NCBI RefSeq assembly: GCF_037203705.1
Contig: NZ_JBBCAT010000002.1
Location: 496,001-560,000 of the forward strand
Direction of reading: 5' to 3'
DNA: 64,000 nucleotides
From: Prosthecomicrobium sp. N25
GTDB taxonomy: Bacteria > Pseudomonadota > Alphaproteobacteria > Rhizobiales > Ancalomicrobiaceae
Shown: in pieces, positions 32,817-42,136 of the stretch
Layout of the letters: each line of letters starts with the position of its first letter
Position numbering within the stretch: position 1 is the first letter of the stretch
Translations under genes and position numbers: made by a program
Notes under the pieces: generated by a model
Told to the model about the DNA's origin: nothing
Seen by the model: only the letters and a program-made list of their open reading frames with translations
Database searches by the model: none

Positions 32817-34697
32817 ATGTTCAGCCGCTTCGAAACCCTGGTCAGGCCGACCGCGCAGGGCGCGCCCTCGGCGCCGCCGCGGGGGCTCCTCCCCTTCTAC
32901 TGGTTCTTCGTCTCGCAGATGCGCGGGCTCTTCGCGGCGCTGCTGGTGATCGGCTTCCTGCAGGCGGCGGTGGACGCGGCGATCCCGGTCATCATCGGGC
33001 GCACCGTCAACATGGTCTCGACGGTGCCGCGCGACCAGCTCTTCGCCACCATGGCGCCGACCCTGCTCGGCATGGCGGCGGTGATTCTGATCGTGCGGCC
33101 GGCGGTCCTGCTGGCGCAGGGGCTGGTGCAGCACCAGGCCATCTTCCCGGGCCTCACCAACCTGATCCGCTGGCAGAGCCACTGGCACGTGGTGCGGCAG
33201 AACCTCTCCTTCTTCCAGAACGACTTCGCGGGCCGGATCGGCAGCCGGGTGATGGAGACCGGCTATGCGCTCCGGGCGAGCGCGGTCTCGCTGATCTCGG
33301 TCGTCTGGTACCTCGCCGCCCTCGGCATCGCGGCCGGCGCCATCATGGGGGCCGCGGACCCCTGGCTCCTGATCCCGATCGGGATCTGGATCCTCGCCTA
33401 CATCGGCATGCTCGCCTATGTGGTGCCGCGCGTGCGGGAGGCCTCCAAGGCCATCGCGTATGCGCGCTCGGGGCTCGTCGGCCGCATCGTAGACAGCTAC
33501 ACCAACATCCAGACCGTCAAGCTCTTCGCCCGCTCCGCCCACGAGGACGCCTATGTGCGGGAGGCGGTCGACTGGCACACCGGGCGCATGCTGGCGCAGA
33601 TGCGCTGGTTCACCCTGCTGTCGCTCAACCTGGCGCTTCTCTCCGGATTCCTGATCGTGGCGACCGGGGCGGTCTCGCTCGTCCTCTGGTCGGAGGGCGC
33701 GATCGGGCTCCAGACGGTCGCCACCGTGCTGCCGCTGACCCTGCAGATCTCCAGCGTCTCGAGCCGGGTCGCCTACGAGACCACGCAGATCTTCGAGCAG
33801 TTCGGCACCGTCCACGAGGGCATGGAGACGATCGCGCAGCCGCACGGCCTGACGGACAAGCCGGGCGCCCGCCCGCTCACGGTCGACCGCGGCGAAATCC
33901 GCTTCGAGGACGTGGCGTTCCACTACGGCCGGGAGTCCGGCGTCATCGAAGGCCTGTCGCTGACGGTCCGGCCGGGCGAGAAGATCGGCCTCGTGGGCCG
34001 CTCGGGGGCCGGCAAGTCGACGCTCGTCAACCTGCTGCTGCGCTTCTACGACCTGGAATCCGGGCGGATCCTGATCGACGGCCAGGACATCGCGGGGGCG
34101 ACTCAGGAGTCCCTGCGCGAGCAGATCTCGGTCGTCACGCAGGACACCTCGCTGCTGCACCGCTCCATCCTCGACAACATCCGGTACGGCCGCCCCGAGG
34201 CGAGCCTGGAGGAGGTGGTGGCGGCGGCGCGGCTCGCGCATGCGCACGAGTTCATCCTGGACCTGGAGGACTGGAAGGGCCGACGCGGCTACGACGCCCA
34301 CGTGGGCGAGCGCGGCGTCAAGCTCTCGGGCGGGCAGCGGCAGCGGATCGCGATCGCGCGGGTGATCCTCAAGGACGCCCCCATCCTGATCCTCGACGAG
34401 GCGACGTCGGCGCTCGATTCCGAGGTGGAGGCGGCGATCCAGTCCAGCCTCGAGGACCTGATGGAGGGCAAGACCGTCATCGCCATCGCGCACCGGCTGT
34501 CGACGATCGCCCGCATGGACCGGCTCGTCGTGCTGGATTCCGGGCGCATCGTCGAGCAGGGTTCGCACGACGACCTGCTCGGGCTCCGGGGCCACTACGC
34601 GCGGCTGTGGAACCGGCAGTCGGGCGGCTTCCTCGGCGACGAGGAGGCGGACGGCCGGGCCGGCGAGGACGGGCGTGCCCCGGCAGCGGTCGCCTGA
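32817..34697 (+). CDS. ABC exporter, fused permease-ATPase (MsbA/multidrug type)
   Basis: A 626-residue half-transporter: six transmembrane helices (about residues 25-320), then an ATPase domain with Walker A GRSGAGKST, Q-loop, signature LSGGQRQRIAIAR, Walker B ILILDEATSALD and the H-loop AHRLST. It should form a homodimer that exports lipids or hydrophobic compounds; the substrate is unknown. No clear Shine-Dalgarno is seen before ATG 32817. It stands alone. Confidence 0.93.
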   Translation: MFSRFETLVRPTAQGAPSAPPRGLLPFYWFFVSQMRGLFAALLVIGFLQAAVDAAIPVIIGRTVNMVSTVPRDQLFATMAPTLLGMAAVILIVRPAVLLAQGLVQHQAIFPGLTNLIRWQSHWHVVRQNLSFFQNDFAGRIGSRVMETGYALRASAVSLISVVWYLAALGIAAGAIMGAADPWLLIPIGIWILAYIGMLAYVVPRVREASKAIAYARSGLVGRIVDSYTNIQTVKLFARSAHEDAYVREAVDWHTGRMLAQMRWFTLLSLNLALLSGFLIVATGAVSLVLWSEGAIGLQTVATVLPLTLQISSVSSRVAYETTQIFEQFGTVHEGMETIAQPHGLTDKPGARPLTVDRGEIRFEDVAFHYGRESGVIEGLSLTVRPGEKIGLVGRSGAGKSTLVNLLLRFYDLESGRILIDGQDIAGATQESLREQISVVTQDTSLLHRSILDNIRYGRPEASLEEVVAAARLAHAHEFILDLEDWKGRRGYDAHVGERGVKLSGGQRQRIAIARVILKDAPILILDEATSALDSEVEAAIQSSLEDLMEGKTVIAIAHRLSTIARMDRLVVLDSGRIVEQGSHDDLLGLRGHYARLWNRQSGGFLGDEEADGRAGEDGRAPAAVA

Positions 34698-35055
34698 CGG
34701 ACGGTCAGGGTCTGGGCAATTGCCTAGGAAGAGTGCGCAGGTCACGCAGAGGCGGGGCGGCGCGGTCCGTCACCCAGGGCCGGCGAACCATCGTGGATAC
34801 AACTGGTCCGGGGATCGAGATCCGCCGGCTGGTCGGCAACACGATCGCGTGCTGCCGGCGAGACCCCCGTTCCCGAAAGGGGCCATGGGCCGTGGGCGAG
34901 TTCGCGCCGTGATCACGCCAGCCCTCTGAGGCTGCGACAACAGGGTAGCGCGCCCGTCTCCACCTGCCCGGAGCGGGGGCTGGCATGGCCGTTGCATCAT
35001 GGATCTGGCCTGACCGACGGATTGCATCCAATCCGCGGCGGCGCGGAGCGATGCC
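34698..35055. other. 358-bp intergenic region before the transporter operon
   Basis: No supported gene. An inverted repeat GGATTG-CATC-CAATCC (35019-35034) lies 21 bp before the permease start codon and could be a repressor operator. No clear -35/-10 pair. Confidence 0.4.
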
Positions 35056-36033
35056 ATGGCGGTGTTCCTGGTCCGACGTCTGATGCAGAGCGCCTTCGTG
35101 CTCTTCGCCATGTCGGTCCTCGTCTTCGTCGGCGTCTTCGCGATCGGCAATCCGGTCGACATCCTGATCGCCCCGGAGGCGAGCCATGCGGACCGGGAGC
35201 GCATCATCACCCAGATGGGCCTCGACCGGCCGCTGATCGAGCAGTATTTCAGCTTCGTCGGGGGCGTTCTCGGCGGAGACTTCGGCAAGAGCTTCGTCTT
35301 CAAGATCTCGGCGATCGACCTGATCCTCGACCGGCTGCCGGCGACGCTGGAACTGGCCGTCAGCGCCATGGTGCTCTCCCTCCTGGTCGGGCTGCCGCTC
35401 GGCATGGTGGCAGGGATGAAGCCGGACGGCCTGCTCGGCCGCTCGATCATGGCCGGGTCGATCCTCGGCTTCTCGCTGCCGACCTTCTGGGTCGGGCTGA
35501 TCCTCATCATGGTCTTCGCCGTGCATCTCGGCTGGCTGCCGTCGACGGGCCGCGGCCAGACCGTGGAGGTGCTGGGGGTCCGGTGGAGCTTCCTGACGCT
35601 CGACGGGCTGTCGCACCTGGTCCTGCCGGCGCTGAACCTCGCCCTCTTCAAGATCTCGCTCGTCATCCGCCTGACGCGCGCCGGCATGCGGGACGTGCTC
35701 GCCTCGGACTACGTGCGCTACGCCCACGCCAAGGGGCTGACGGCGCGCCGGGTCCTGATGGTGCATGCGCTGAAGAACATCCTGATCCCGCTCGTCACCG
35801 TCCTCGGGCTCGAGTTCGGTTCGGTCATCGCCTTCGCGATCGTCACTGAGACGATCTTCGCCTGGCCGGGGACCGGCAAGCTGATCATCGAGAGCATCAA
35901 CACGCTCGACCGGCCCGTGATGGTCGCCTATCTGATGATCATCGTGGCGATCTTCGTCGCCATCAACCTCATCGTCGACCTCACCTATTCGCTGCTCGAC
36001 CCGCGCATCCGGCTCGACGGGAGCGCGTCGTGA
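35056..36033 (+). CDS. ABC transporter permease, DppB/OppB family
   Basis: A 325-residue inner-membrane permease of the peptide/nickel/opine transporter group. There are six helices, the first at residues 10-30, and the EAA-type cytoplasmic loop DYVRYAHAKGLTARRVLMVH near residue 230 that contacts the ATPase. GGAG 7 nt before ATG 35056 supports the start. It is the first gene of a rightward run (permease, permease, two ATPases, then transporter- and enzyme-coding genes) with overlapping ends; the binding protein comes last. Substrate unknown. Confidence 0.93.
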   Translation: MAVFLVRRLMQSAFVLFAMSVLVFVGVFAIGNPVDILIAPEASHADRERIITQMGLDRPLIEQYFSFVGGVLGGDFGKSFVFKISAIDLILDRLPATLELAVSAMVLSLLVGLPLGMVAGMKPDGLLGRSIMAGSILGFSLPTFWVGLILIMVFAVHLGWLPSTGRGQTVEVLGVRWSFLTLDGLSHLVLPALNLALFKISLVIRLTRAGMRDVLASDYVRYAHAKGLTARRVLMVHALKNILIPLVTVLGLEFGSVIAFAIVTETIFAWPGTGKLIIESINTLDRPVMVAYLMIIVAIFVAINLIVDLTYSLLDPRIRLDGSAS

Positions 36034-36971
36034 CGGAGGCCGCGCGCGCGGACGCGCCGGCGCTCTCCGCCCCGACGGCGCGACTCGAAGGAGGCGGCGG
36101 GTCGCTGTGGCGCGAGACCTTCTCGGCCTTCATGGAGAACCCCTTCGCGGTGTTCGGGGCGGTGCTGCTGGTCGGCCTCGTCGGCTGCGCGCTCTTCGCC
36201 GAGGCGGTCGCGCCGACCAACCCCTACGACCTGACCCGGCTCGACCTCATGGACGCCCTGCAACCGCCGGGCGGGGAGAACGTCGACGGGACGGTGCGGT
36301 TCTGGCTCGGCTCGGACGGGCAGGGCCGGGACATGCTGAGCGCCATGCTGTACGGGCTCAGGACCTCGATCCTGGTCGGGGTGATGTCCGGCCTGATCGC
36401 CATGACGATCGGGCTCTGCGTCGGGATCGTGGCGGCCTATTTCGGCGGCTGGGTCGACAGCCTGGTGATGCGGGTCGTCGACCTGCAGCTCTCCTTCCCG
36501 AGCATCCTGGTCGCCATGGTGCTGCTCGCCGTGCTCGGCCAGGGGGTCGAGAAGATCATTCTCGCGCTGGTCATCGTGCAATGGGCCTACTACGCCCGCA
36601 CGGTCCGCTCGGCGGCGCTGGTGGAGCGGTCGCGCGACTATGTCGAGGCGGCCGTGTCGCTCGGGATCGGGCGCGGCCGCGTGATGTTCCGGCACATGCT
36701 GCGCAACTGCCTGCCGCCGATCATCGTGGTGGCGACCGTGCAGGTCGGCAACGCCATCTCGCTGGAGGCGACGCTGTCCTTCCTCGGTCTCGGCCTGCCG
36801 GTGACCAAGCCTTCGCTGGGGCTGCTGATCTCGAACGGCTTCGCCTTCCTGATGAGCGGGCGCTACTGGATCAGCCTCTATCCGGGGATCCTGCTGCTGC
36901 TCACCATCGTCGCGATCAACCTGGTGGGCGACCACCTGCGCGACATCCTCAACCCGCGGCTGAAGCGCTGA
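36030..36971 (+). CDS. ABC transporter permease, DppC/OppC family
   Basis: A 313-residue partner permease. It begins at GTG 36030, whose GTGA overlaps the stop of the previous gene, with GGGAG upstream. It has the N-terminal OppC region and six helices, with the EAA loop RDYVEAAVSLGIGRGRVMFRH. It forms the heterodimeric channel with the upstream permease. Confidence 0.93.
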   Translation: MTEAARADAPALSAPTARLEGGGGSLWRETFSAFMENPFAVFGAVLLVGLVGCALFAEAVAPTNPYDLTRLDLMDALQPPGGENVDGTVRFWLGSDGQGRDMLSAMLYGLRTSILVGVMSGLIAMTIGLCVGIVAAYFGGWVDSLVMRVVDLQLSFPSILVAMVLLAVLGQGVEKIILALVIVQWAYYARTVRSAALVERSRDYVEAAVSLGIGRGRVMFRHMLRNCLPPIIVVATVQVGNAISLEATLSFLGLGLPVTKPSLGLLISNGFAFLMSGRYWISLYPGILLLLTIVAINLVGDHLRDILNPRLKR

Positions 36972-36984
36972 GGAGCGACGCGCG

Positions 36985-37962
36985 ATGGAGCCGATCCTCT
37001 CGGTCAAAGACCTCAGGACGCATTTCCTCACGCGCTCGGGCGTGCTCAAGGCGGTGGACGGGGTCAGCTTCGACCTGCTGCCCGGGCGGGTGCTCGGGCT
37101 CGTGGGGGAGTCCGGGTCGGGCAAGTCGGTGACGGGCTTCTCGCTCGTCGGCCTGATCGACCCGCCCGGGCGGATCGTGTCGGGTAGCGTCCGATACGGT
37201 GGGCGCGAGCTGGTCGGCCTGCCGCGCGAGGTCCTGAGGACGCTCCGCGGCTCCCGGATCGCCATGATCTTCCAGGACCCGATGATGACGCTGAACCCGG
37301 TCCTGAAGATCGGGACGCAGATGATCGAGACCGTGCTGGCGCACGACCCGGTCGACCGCGCGACGGCGCGCGAGCGGGCGCGGGCGGCGCTCGCCAAGGT
37401 CGGCATCGCTTCGCCCGACGAACGGCTCGAAGCCTATCCGCACCAGTTCTCGGGCGGCATGCGCCAGCGGGTGGCGATCGCCATCGCGCTCCTGCACCGT
37501 CCCGGCCTGATCATCGCGGACGAGCCGACGACGGCGCTCGACGTGACGATCCAGAGCCAGATCCTGTTCGAGATGCAGAAGCTGGCGCGGGAAGAGAAGA
37601 CCGCGCTCATCTGGATCTCGCACGACCTCTCCATCGTGTCCGGCCTCGCCGACGAGGTGGCGGTCATGTATGCGGGGAGGATCGTCGAGCACGGGCCGGT
37701 CGCGGACGTGATGACCCGGCCGCTGCACCCCTACGCGCGCGGCCTGCTCGCCTCGATCCCCGCCAGGGCGGAGCGCGGCGGCCGGCTGGCCCAGATTCCC
37801 GGCATGGTGCCCTCGCTCCTCGACCTGCCGCCCGGCTGCGCGTTCCGCAACCGCTGCGCCGACGCGAGGGACGCCTGCGCGGCCGAGCCGCCGATGGCGC
37901 GGCCCGAGCCGGGGCGCAGCGTGCGCTGCGTGGCCTTCGCCCGGGAGGCCGTGCCGGCATGA
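36985..37962 (+). CDS. ABC transporter ATP-binding protein, DppD/OppD family
   Basis: A 325-residue ATPase: Walker A GESGSGKSV, signature FSGGMRQRVAIAI, Walker B LIIADEPTTALD, and the C-terminal oligopeptide-transporter domain with clustered Cys (GCAFRNRCADARDACAAEP) expected to bind an Fe-S cluster in this family. AGGAG precedes ATG 36985, 13 nt after the permease. It works with the next gene as a heterodimer. Confidence 0.94.
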   Translation: MEPILSVKDLRTHFLTRSGVLKAVDGVSFDLLPGRVLGLVGESGSGKSVTGFSLVGLIDPPGRIVSGSVRYGGRELVGLPREVLRTLRGSRIAMIFQDPMMTLNPVLKIGTQMIETVLAHDPVDRATARERARAALAKVGIASPDERLEAYPHQFSGGMRQRVAIAIALLHRPGLIIADEPTTALDVTIQSQILFEMQKLAREEKTALIWISHDLSIVSGLADEVAVMYAGRIVEHGPVADVMTRPLHPYARGLLASIPARAERGGRLAQIPGMVPSLLDLPPGCAFRNRCADARDACAAEPPMARPEPGRSVRCVAFAREAVPA

Positions 37963-39062
37963 ACGCGCTCCTGCCCCCGCCTCCCGCCCAGACCGCCGTA
38001 ACCCCTGACGGCCTCGCGCCCCTGGCGGGCCCTGCCGGACCCCGGGAGACGACCGCGCCGGCGGTGCCGCTCGTCGAACTCATCCAGGTCTCCAAGCGCT
38101 TCGGCCGGAAGCCGGACCTCGCCACGCGACTGGTCGGGCTCCTCGGCGGCAAGCCGCCGCTCGACACCGTGCACGCGCTGGACCGGGTCGACCTGAAGGT
38201 CATGGCGGGCGAGGTGGTCGGGCTCGTGGGGGAGAGCGGCTGCGGAAAGTCGACGCTCGGGCGCGTGGTCGCGGGCATCCACGGGCCGAGCGAGGGCGAT
38301 CTCCTCTACCGAGGCGGCAACGTCGGCAACCTCGCGGGCGACCGCAAACGCGACTTCGTCCGCCAGGTCCAGATGGTGTTCCAGGACCCCTACGCGTCGC
38401 TCAACCCGCGCATGCGCATCGGCGAGCAGATCTCCGAGGCGCCGGTCGTGCACGGGCTCGTCAAGGCCGCGCAGGCGGACGAATACGCGGCCACCATGCT
38501 GGAGCGGGTCGGGCTCGACCCGTCCCTGCGGCGGCGCTTCCCGCACCAGTTCTCCGGCGGCCAGCGGCAGCGGATCTGCATCGCCCGGGCGCTGGCGGTC
38601 GATCCCGTCTTCCTGGTCGCCGACGAGGCGGTGGCGTCGCTCGACGTCTCCATCCAGGCGCAGATCCTCAATCTGTTCCTGGACCTGAAGGAGAGCCTCG
38701 GGCTCACCTACCTGTTCATCAGCCACGACCTCGGCGTCGTCCGCTTCGTCTCGGACCGCATCGTCATCATGTATCTCGGGCGGATCGTCGAGACGGCGCC
38801 GACCGACGCGCTGTTCGCGGCGCCCAACCACCCCTACACCCGGGCGCTGGTCGGGGAGATCCCGGCGCTGGACGGGCGGCGGCGCGCCTTCGCGCCGATC
38901 CGCGGCGAGATCCCGTCGCCGCTCGACCCGCCGGCGGGCTGCCACTTCCACCCGCGCTGCCCGCATGCCATGGCGCGCTGCCGCAGCGAGGCGCCGGCGC
39001 TGAGGCCGGTGGCGGGCGGGCACCTGTCGGCCTGCCATCTCAACGACGGGGGCGGCGCATGA
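37959..39062 (+). CDS. ABC transporter ATP-binding protein, DppF/OppF family
   Basis: A 367-residue ATPase starting in an ATGA overlap with the previous gene. Residues 1-40 are a Pro/Ala-rich lead not usual in the family. Walker A is GESGCGKST, signature FSGGQRQRICIARAL, Walker B FLVADEAVASLD; the C-terminal family domain carries GCHFHPRCPHAMARC. Normal DppF has SALD after Walker B (here ASLD), a small change. It completes the ABC importer. Confidence 0.93.
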   Translation: MNALLPPPPAQTAVTPDGLAPLAGPAGPRETTAPAVPLVELIQVSKRFGRKPDLATRLVGLLGGKPPLDTVHALDRVDLKVMAGEVVGLVGESGCGKSTLGRVVAGIHGPSEGDLLYRGGNVGNLAGDRKRDFVRQVQMVFQDPYASLNPRMRIGEQISEAPVVHGLVKAAQADEYAATMLERVGLDPSLRRRFPHQFSGGQRQRICIARALAVDPVFLVADEAVASLDVSIQAQILNLFLDLKESLGLTYLFISHDLGVVRFVSDRIVIMYLGRIVETAPTDALFAAPNHPYTRALVGEIPALDGRRRAFAPIRGEIPSPLDPPAGCHFHPRCPHAMARCRSEAPALRPVAGGHLSACHLNDGGGA

Positions 39063-40069
39063 CCGACGCCCTGCCGCTCCCCGAGACGGCCGGACGGCCT
39101 GGGCGGGCGGGGATCCGCGCCCGGTGGGCAGCGCTGCCCGGCAACCTGAAGGGCGCGGCCATCCTGGTCTTCGCCTATTTCCTGTTCACCTTCGAGATCA
39201 TTGCGGCACGCATGCTCGGCGCCACCATGGCGACCGAGCAGGTGGTCCTGGTGCGCAGCGCCGCGCAGCTCCTCGTCGTGATCCCGTTCGTGGTCCGGTC
39301 CGGGCTCGGCTTCGGCATCCTGAGGACGAGCCATCTCGGCCTGCATGTCCTGCGCGGGACGCTCAGCGTGGTCGGCCTCTACTTCTATTTCTACAGCTTC
39401 GGCCACCTGCCGCTCGCCAACGCGACGACGATCAGCTTCACCAAGGCCCTGTTCCTCGTCCTCCTCGCCCAAATGGTTCTCGGCGAAGTGGTGCGGGCGC
39501 CGCGCTGGATCGCCACGCTGGTCGGCTTCGGGGGCGTCATGCTGGTCGTCCGGCCGGGCCTCGAGGGGTTCGACGCGGCGGCGCTCGCGGGCGTCGCGGG
39601 CTCCTTCACGGGGGCGGGGCTGCTGCTCGTGACCAAGCTCCTGGCCCGCCACGAGACCCCGCTCGCCATCATGGTCTACGTGGCGCTGATCACCACGGGC
39701 GCATCGCTGGTCCCCGGGCTGATCGCCTGGCGCTGGCCGACCGGCACCGAGCTCCTGGCGCTGGGCCTGATCGGCTGCTTCGGGCCAATGGGCCAGTATT
39801 TCAACATCCTGGCGTTCCGGGCCGCCGAGGCGTCCTCGCTCGCCGCGATCGACTACGTGCGGCTGATCTTCTCGGCGGCGGCCGGCTTCCTGCTGTTCGC
39901 CGAGATCCCGGACGGCTGGACCGTCGCGGGCGCCGCGGTGATCGTCGGCTCGACCTTCTTCCTGACCCGCCACGAGGCGCGGGCCGCGGCGCTGGTGGCC
40001 GCGGCGCCTGCGGCCGACCCGCTCTCAGAACCCCTCACCGACACCGAACGAACGGAGGAAAAGCCGTGA
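39059..40069 (+). CDS. DMT-superfamily (EamA) transporter
   Basis: A 336-residue membrane protein with two EamA repeats and about ten helices. The first repeat ends at FTKALFLVLLAQMVLGEVVRAP, the second at YVRLIFSAAAGFLLFAEIPDG. It overlaps the ATPase gene by ATGA and the transaminase gene by GTGA, so it is translationally coupled into the operon. Such carriers move small metabolites, often out of the cell; here it may export a product of the pathway. Confidence 0.9.
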   Translation: MTDALPLPETAGRPGRAGIRARWAALPGNLKGAAILVFAYFLFTFEIIAARMLGATMATEQVVLVRSAAQLLVVIPFVVRSGLGFGILRTSHLGLHVLRGTLSVVGLYFYFYSFGHLPLANATTISFTKALFLVLLAQMVLGEVVRAPRWIATLVGFGGVMLVVRPGLEGFDAAALAGVAGSFTGAGLLLVTKLLARHETPLAIMVYVALITTGASLVPGLIAWRWPTGTELLALGLIGCFGPMGQYFNILAFRAAEASSLAAIDYVRLIFSAAAGFLLFAEIPDGWTVAGAAVIVGSTFFLTRHEARAAALVAAAPAADPLSEPLTDTERTEEKP

Positions 40070-41205
40070 CGGACATCATCGACGAACCGCTGCTTCTGAC
40101 GCCCGGGCCCTGCTCGATCTCGCTCGCCACCAAGCAGGCCATGCTGCACGACTACTCGTCGGGCGAGGAGGTGATGGCGGAGACCATGGCGGCGATCCGC
40201 AAGTACCTGCTCGACATCACCAACGGGCACGGCTCCCACACGATGGTGCCGCTGGTCGGCTCCGGCACCTACGGGACCGAGGCGGCGATCGGCACCTTCG
40301 TGCCGCGCGACGGCAAGCTCCTGGTGCACACCAACGGCGTCTACGGCGACCGCATCGTCGACATCTGCCAGCACCTGAAGATCAGCTACACGTCGTTCCG
40401 CACCCAGCCCTACACGCCGCCGACCCGCAAGCAGTTCGAGGACGCCCTCAAGGCCGATCCGGCGATCACCCACGTTATGGTGGTCCATTGCGAGACCTCG
40501 ACGGGCATCCTCAACCCGATCGACGAGATCGCGCAGGTCTGCAAGGCCTACGGCAAGGGGCTGCTGATCGACGCGGTCGCGTCCTTCGGGATCATGGAGC
40601 TCGACGCCAAGAAGCTGTCGGTGGACGCGATCGTGTTCTCGGCCAACAAGGGCATGCAGGCGCCTCCGGGCCTCGCCTTCGTGATCGCCAAGAAGGCGAC
40701 GCTGGAGGAGTCCAAGGGCAACTGCCACTCGCTCTCGCTCGACCTGTGGGACCAGAACCAGCACTTCGAACGGACCGGCAGCTTCCGCTTCACGCCGGCG
40801 ACCCACCTGCTCCTCGCGTTCCGGCAGGCCTGCAAGGAACACGAGGAGGAGGGCGGCGTCCTGGCCCGCCAGGCGCGGTACCGGGCGAGCAACCGGCGGC
40901 TGATCGACGGCATGCGCCAGATGGGCTTCCAGACGCTGGTCGAGGACCAGCACGCCTCGCCGATCGTCTCCACCTTCCACGATCCGGACGATCCGAACTA
41001 CTCCTTCAAGAAGCTCTATGACGGGATGAAGAAGCGCGGCTTCATCATCTTCCCCGGTCGTCTCGCGGCCGCCAACACGTTCCGCATCGCCAATATCGGC
41101 ATCGTCACGCCGGAAGACATCGGCCGCGCGATGGATGCGCTCTCCGAGTGCTTCGCCGAGATGGGGGTGAAGAATTTCGGACGGGCCGAAGTGGCGGCGG
41201 CGTGA
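40066..41205 (+). CDS. PhnW-type aminotransferase (2-aminoethylphosphonate-pyruvate transaminase family)
   Basis: A 379-residue class V (fold-type I) PLP enzyme. It follows PhnW along its length: LLTPGPCSISLATKQAML at the start, SGTYGTEAAIGT, HCETSTGILNPIDEI, the PLP-lysine region FSANKGMQAPPG, SLSLDLWDQ and the final RIANIGIVTPEDI. PhnW makes phosphonoacetaldehyde from 2-aminoethylphosphonate. No phosphonatase (PhnX) or PhnA/PhnY gene is nearby, so a related omega-amino compound is possible. GTG 40066 with GGAGG upstream is the start. Confidence 0.85.
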   Translation: MTDIIDEPLLLTPGPCSISLATKQAMLHDYSSGEEVMAETMAAIRKYLLDITNGHGSHTMVPLVGSGTYGTEAAIGTFVPRDGKLLVHTNGVYGDRIVDICQHLKISYTSFRTQPYTPPTRKQFEDALKADPAITHVMVVHCETSTGILNPIDEIAQVCKAYGKGLLIDAVASFGIMELDAKKLSVDAIVFSANKGMQAPPGLAFVIAKKATLEESKGNCHSLSLDLWDQNQHFERTGSFRFTPATHLLLAFRQACKEHEEEGGVLARQARYRASNRRLIDGMRQMGFQTLVEDQHASPIVSTFHDPDDPNYSFKKLYDGMKKRGFIIFPGRLAAANTFRIANIGIVTPEDIGRAMDALSECFAEMGVKNFGRAEVAAA

Positions 41206-41209
41206 GGCC

Positions 41210-42115
41210 ATGACGGTCGCGGCGGTGCCGGTTCCCCCCGTCCCCCACGAGGCGGTCCGCCTCGGCTCCGAGCATGCGGAGGCCTGCGTCGGGCTGTCCG
41301 CGGCCGCGGGCTGGGCGCACACGGCCGCGGACTGGCGCTGCCGGCTCGCGGTCGGCATCGGCCACGGGGTGATGGCGGACGGCCGGCTCGTCGCGGCCGG
41401 AATCGCCTTTCCGGCGGCCCCGCTGTGCGGCTGGTTCGGGATGCTGCTGGTCGACCCGGAGCATCGCGGCCAGGGGCTCGGGGCGGCCGTCACCGAGGCC
41501 GCGGCGCTCGACCTCGAGCGGCTCGGGCTCGGGGTTCTGGCGTTGTTCGCGGTCCCGAAGGCGGTGCCGCTCTACCGGCGGCTCGGCTTCCGGCCGATCG
41601 GGACGCTGGCGAGCTTTCAGCGGGCCGAGGCGCCGGCCGGCCCGGTCGGGACCTTCGACGGCGCCCGGCTGCGGCGCGTCCAGGCGGGCGACTGCGCGCG
41701 CCTTTTCGCCCTCGACCGGGGCGCCTACGGGGCGGACCGGTCGGCCATGCTGGACGACCAGATCGCCCGCTTTCCCGAGCTGGCGCTCGTCGCCGAGGAC
41801 GCCCAGGGCTTCGCCGGCTACGGCCTGGCGGCGCGCCGGGGCGACCTGGGGGTCGTCGGTCCGGTGGTGGCCCGCAACGCCGGCGCGGCCGTCGCGTTGG
41901 TGGACGGGCTCGCCCGCGGGCTGCCGCGGGCCGTGCGGCTCGACAGCCTCATGATCGAGGGCACCGACCGGACCCTGTTCCACGGTGCGCTCGCGGCCCG
42001 CGGTTTCACGCTGCGGACCGAGATCCCGCTGATGGTGCGCGGACCCTGGGCGGGCGGCCCGCCCTTCGGCGACCCGTCCGCGCTCTACGTCGCCCAATCC
42101 GCCGCAGCCGGCTGA
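41210..42115 (+). CDS. GNAT-family N-acetyltransferase, two-domain
   Basis: A 301-residue protein. Residues 15-140 are a GNAT domain with the acetyl-CoA loop DPEHRGQGLGAAVTEAA (near residue 82) and the VPLYRRLGF motif; residues 150-290 are a second, degenerate GNAT-like half (as in acetyltransferases with a C-terminal pseudo-domain). The substrate is probably an amine of this operon. GAGG precedes ATG 41210, 4 nt after the transaminase stop. Confidence 0.85.
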   Translation: MTVAAVPVPPVPHEAVRLGSEHAEACVGLSAAAGWAHTAADWRCRLAVGIGHGVMADGRLVAAGIAFPAAPLCGWFGMLLVDPEHRGQGLGAAVTEAAALDLERLGLGVLALFAVPKAVPLYRRLGFRPIGTLASFQRAEAPAGPVGTFDGARLRRVQAGDCARLFALDRGAYGADRSAMLDDQIARFPELALVAEDAQGFAGYGLAARRGDLGVVGPVVARNAGAAVALVDGLARGLPRAVRLDSLMIEGTDRTLFHGALAARGFTLRTEIPLMVRGPWAGGPPFGDPSALYVAQSAAAG

Positions 42116-42136
42116 CACAACGAAGGACACGCCACG

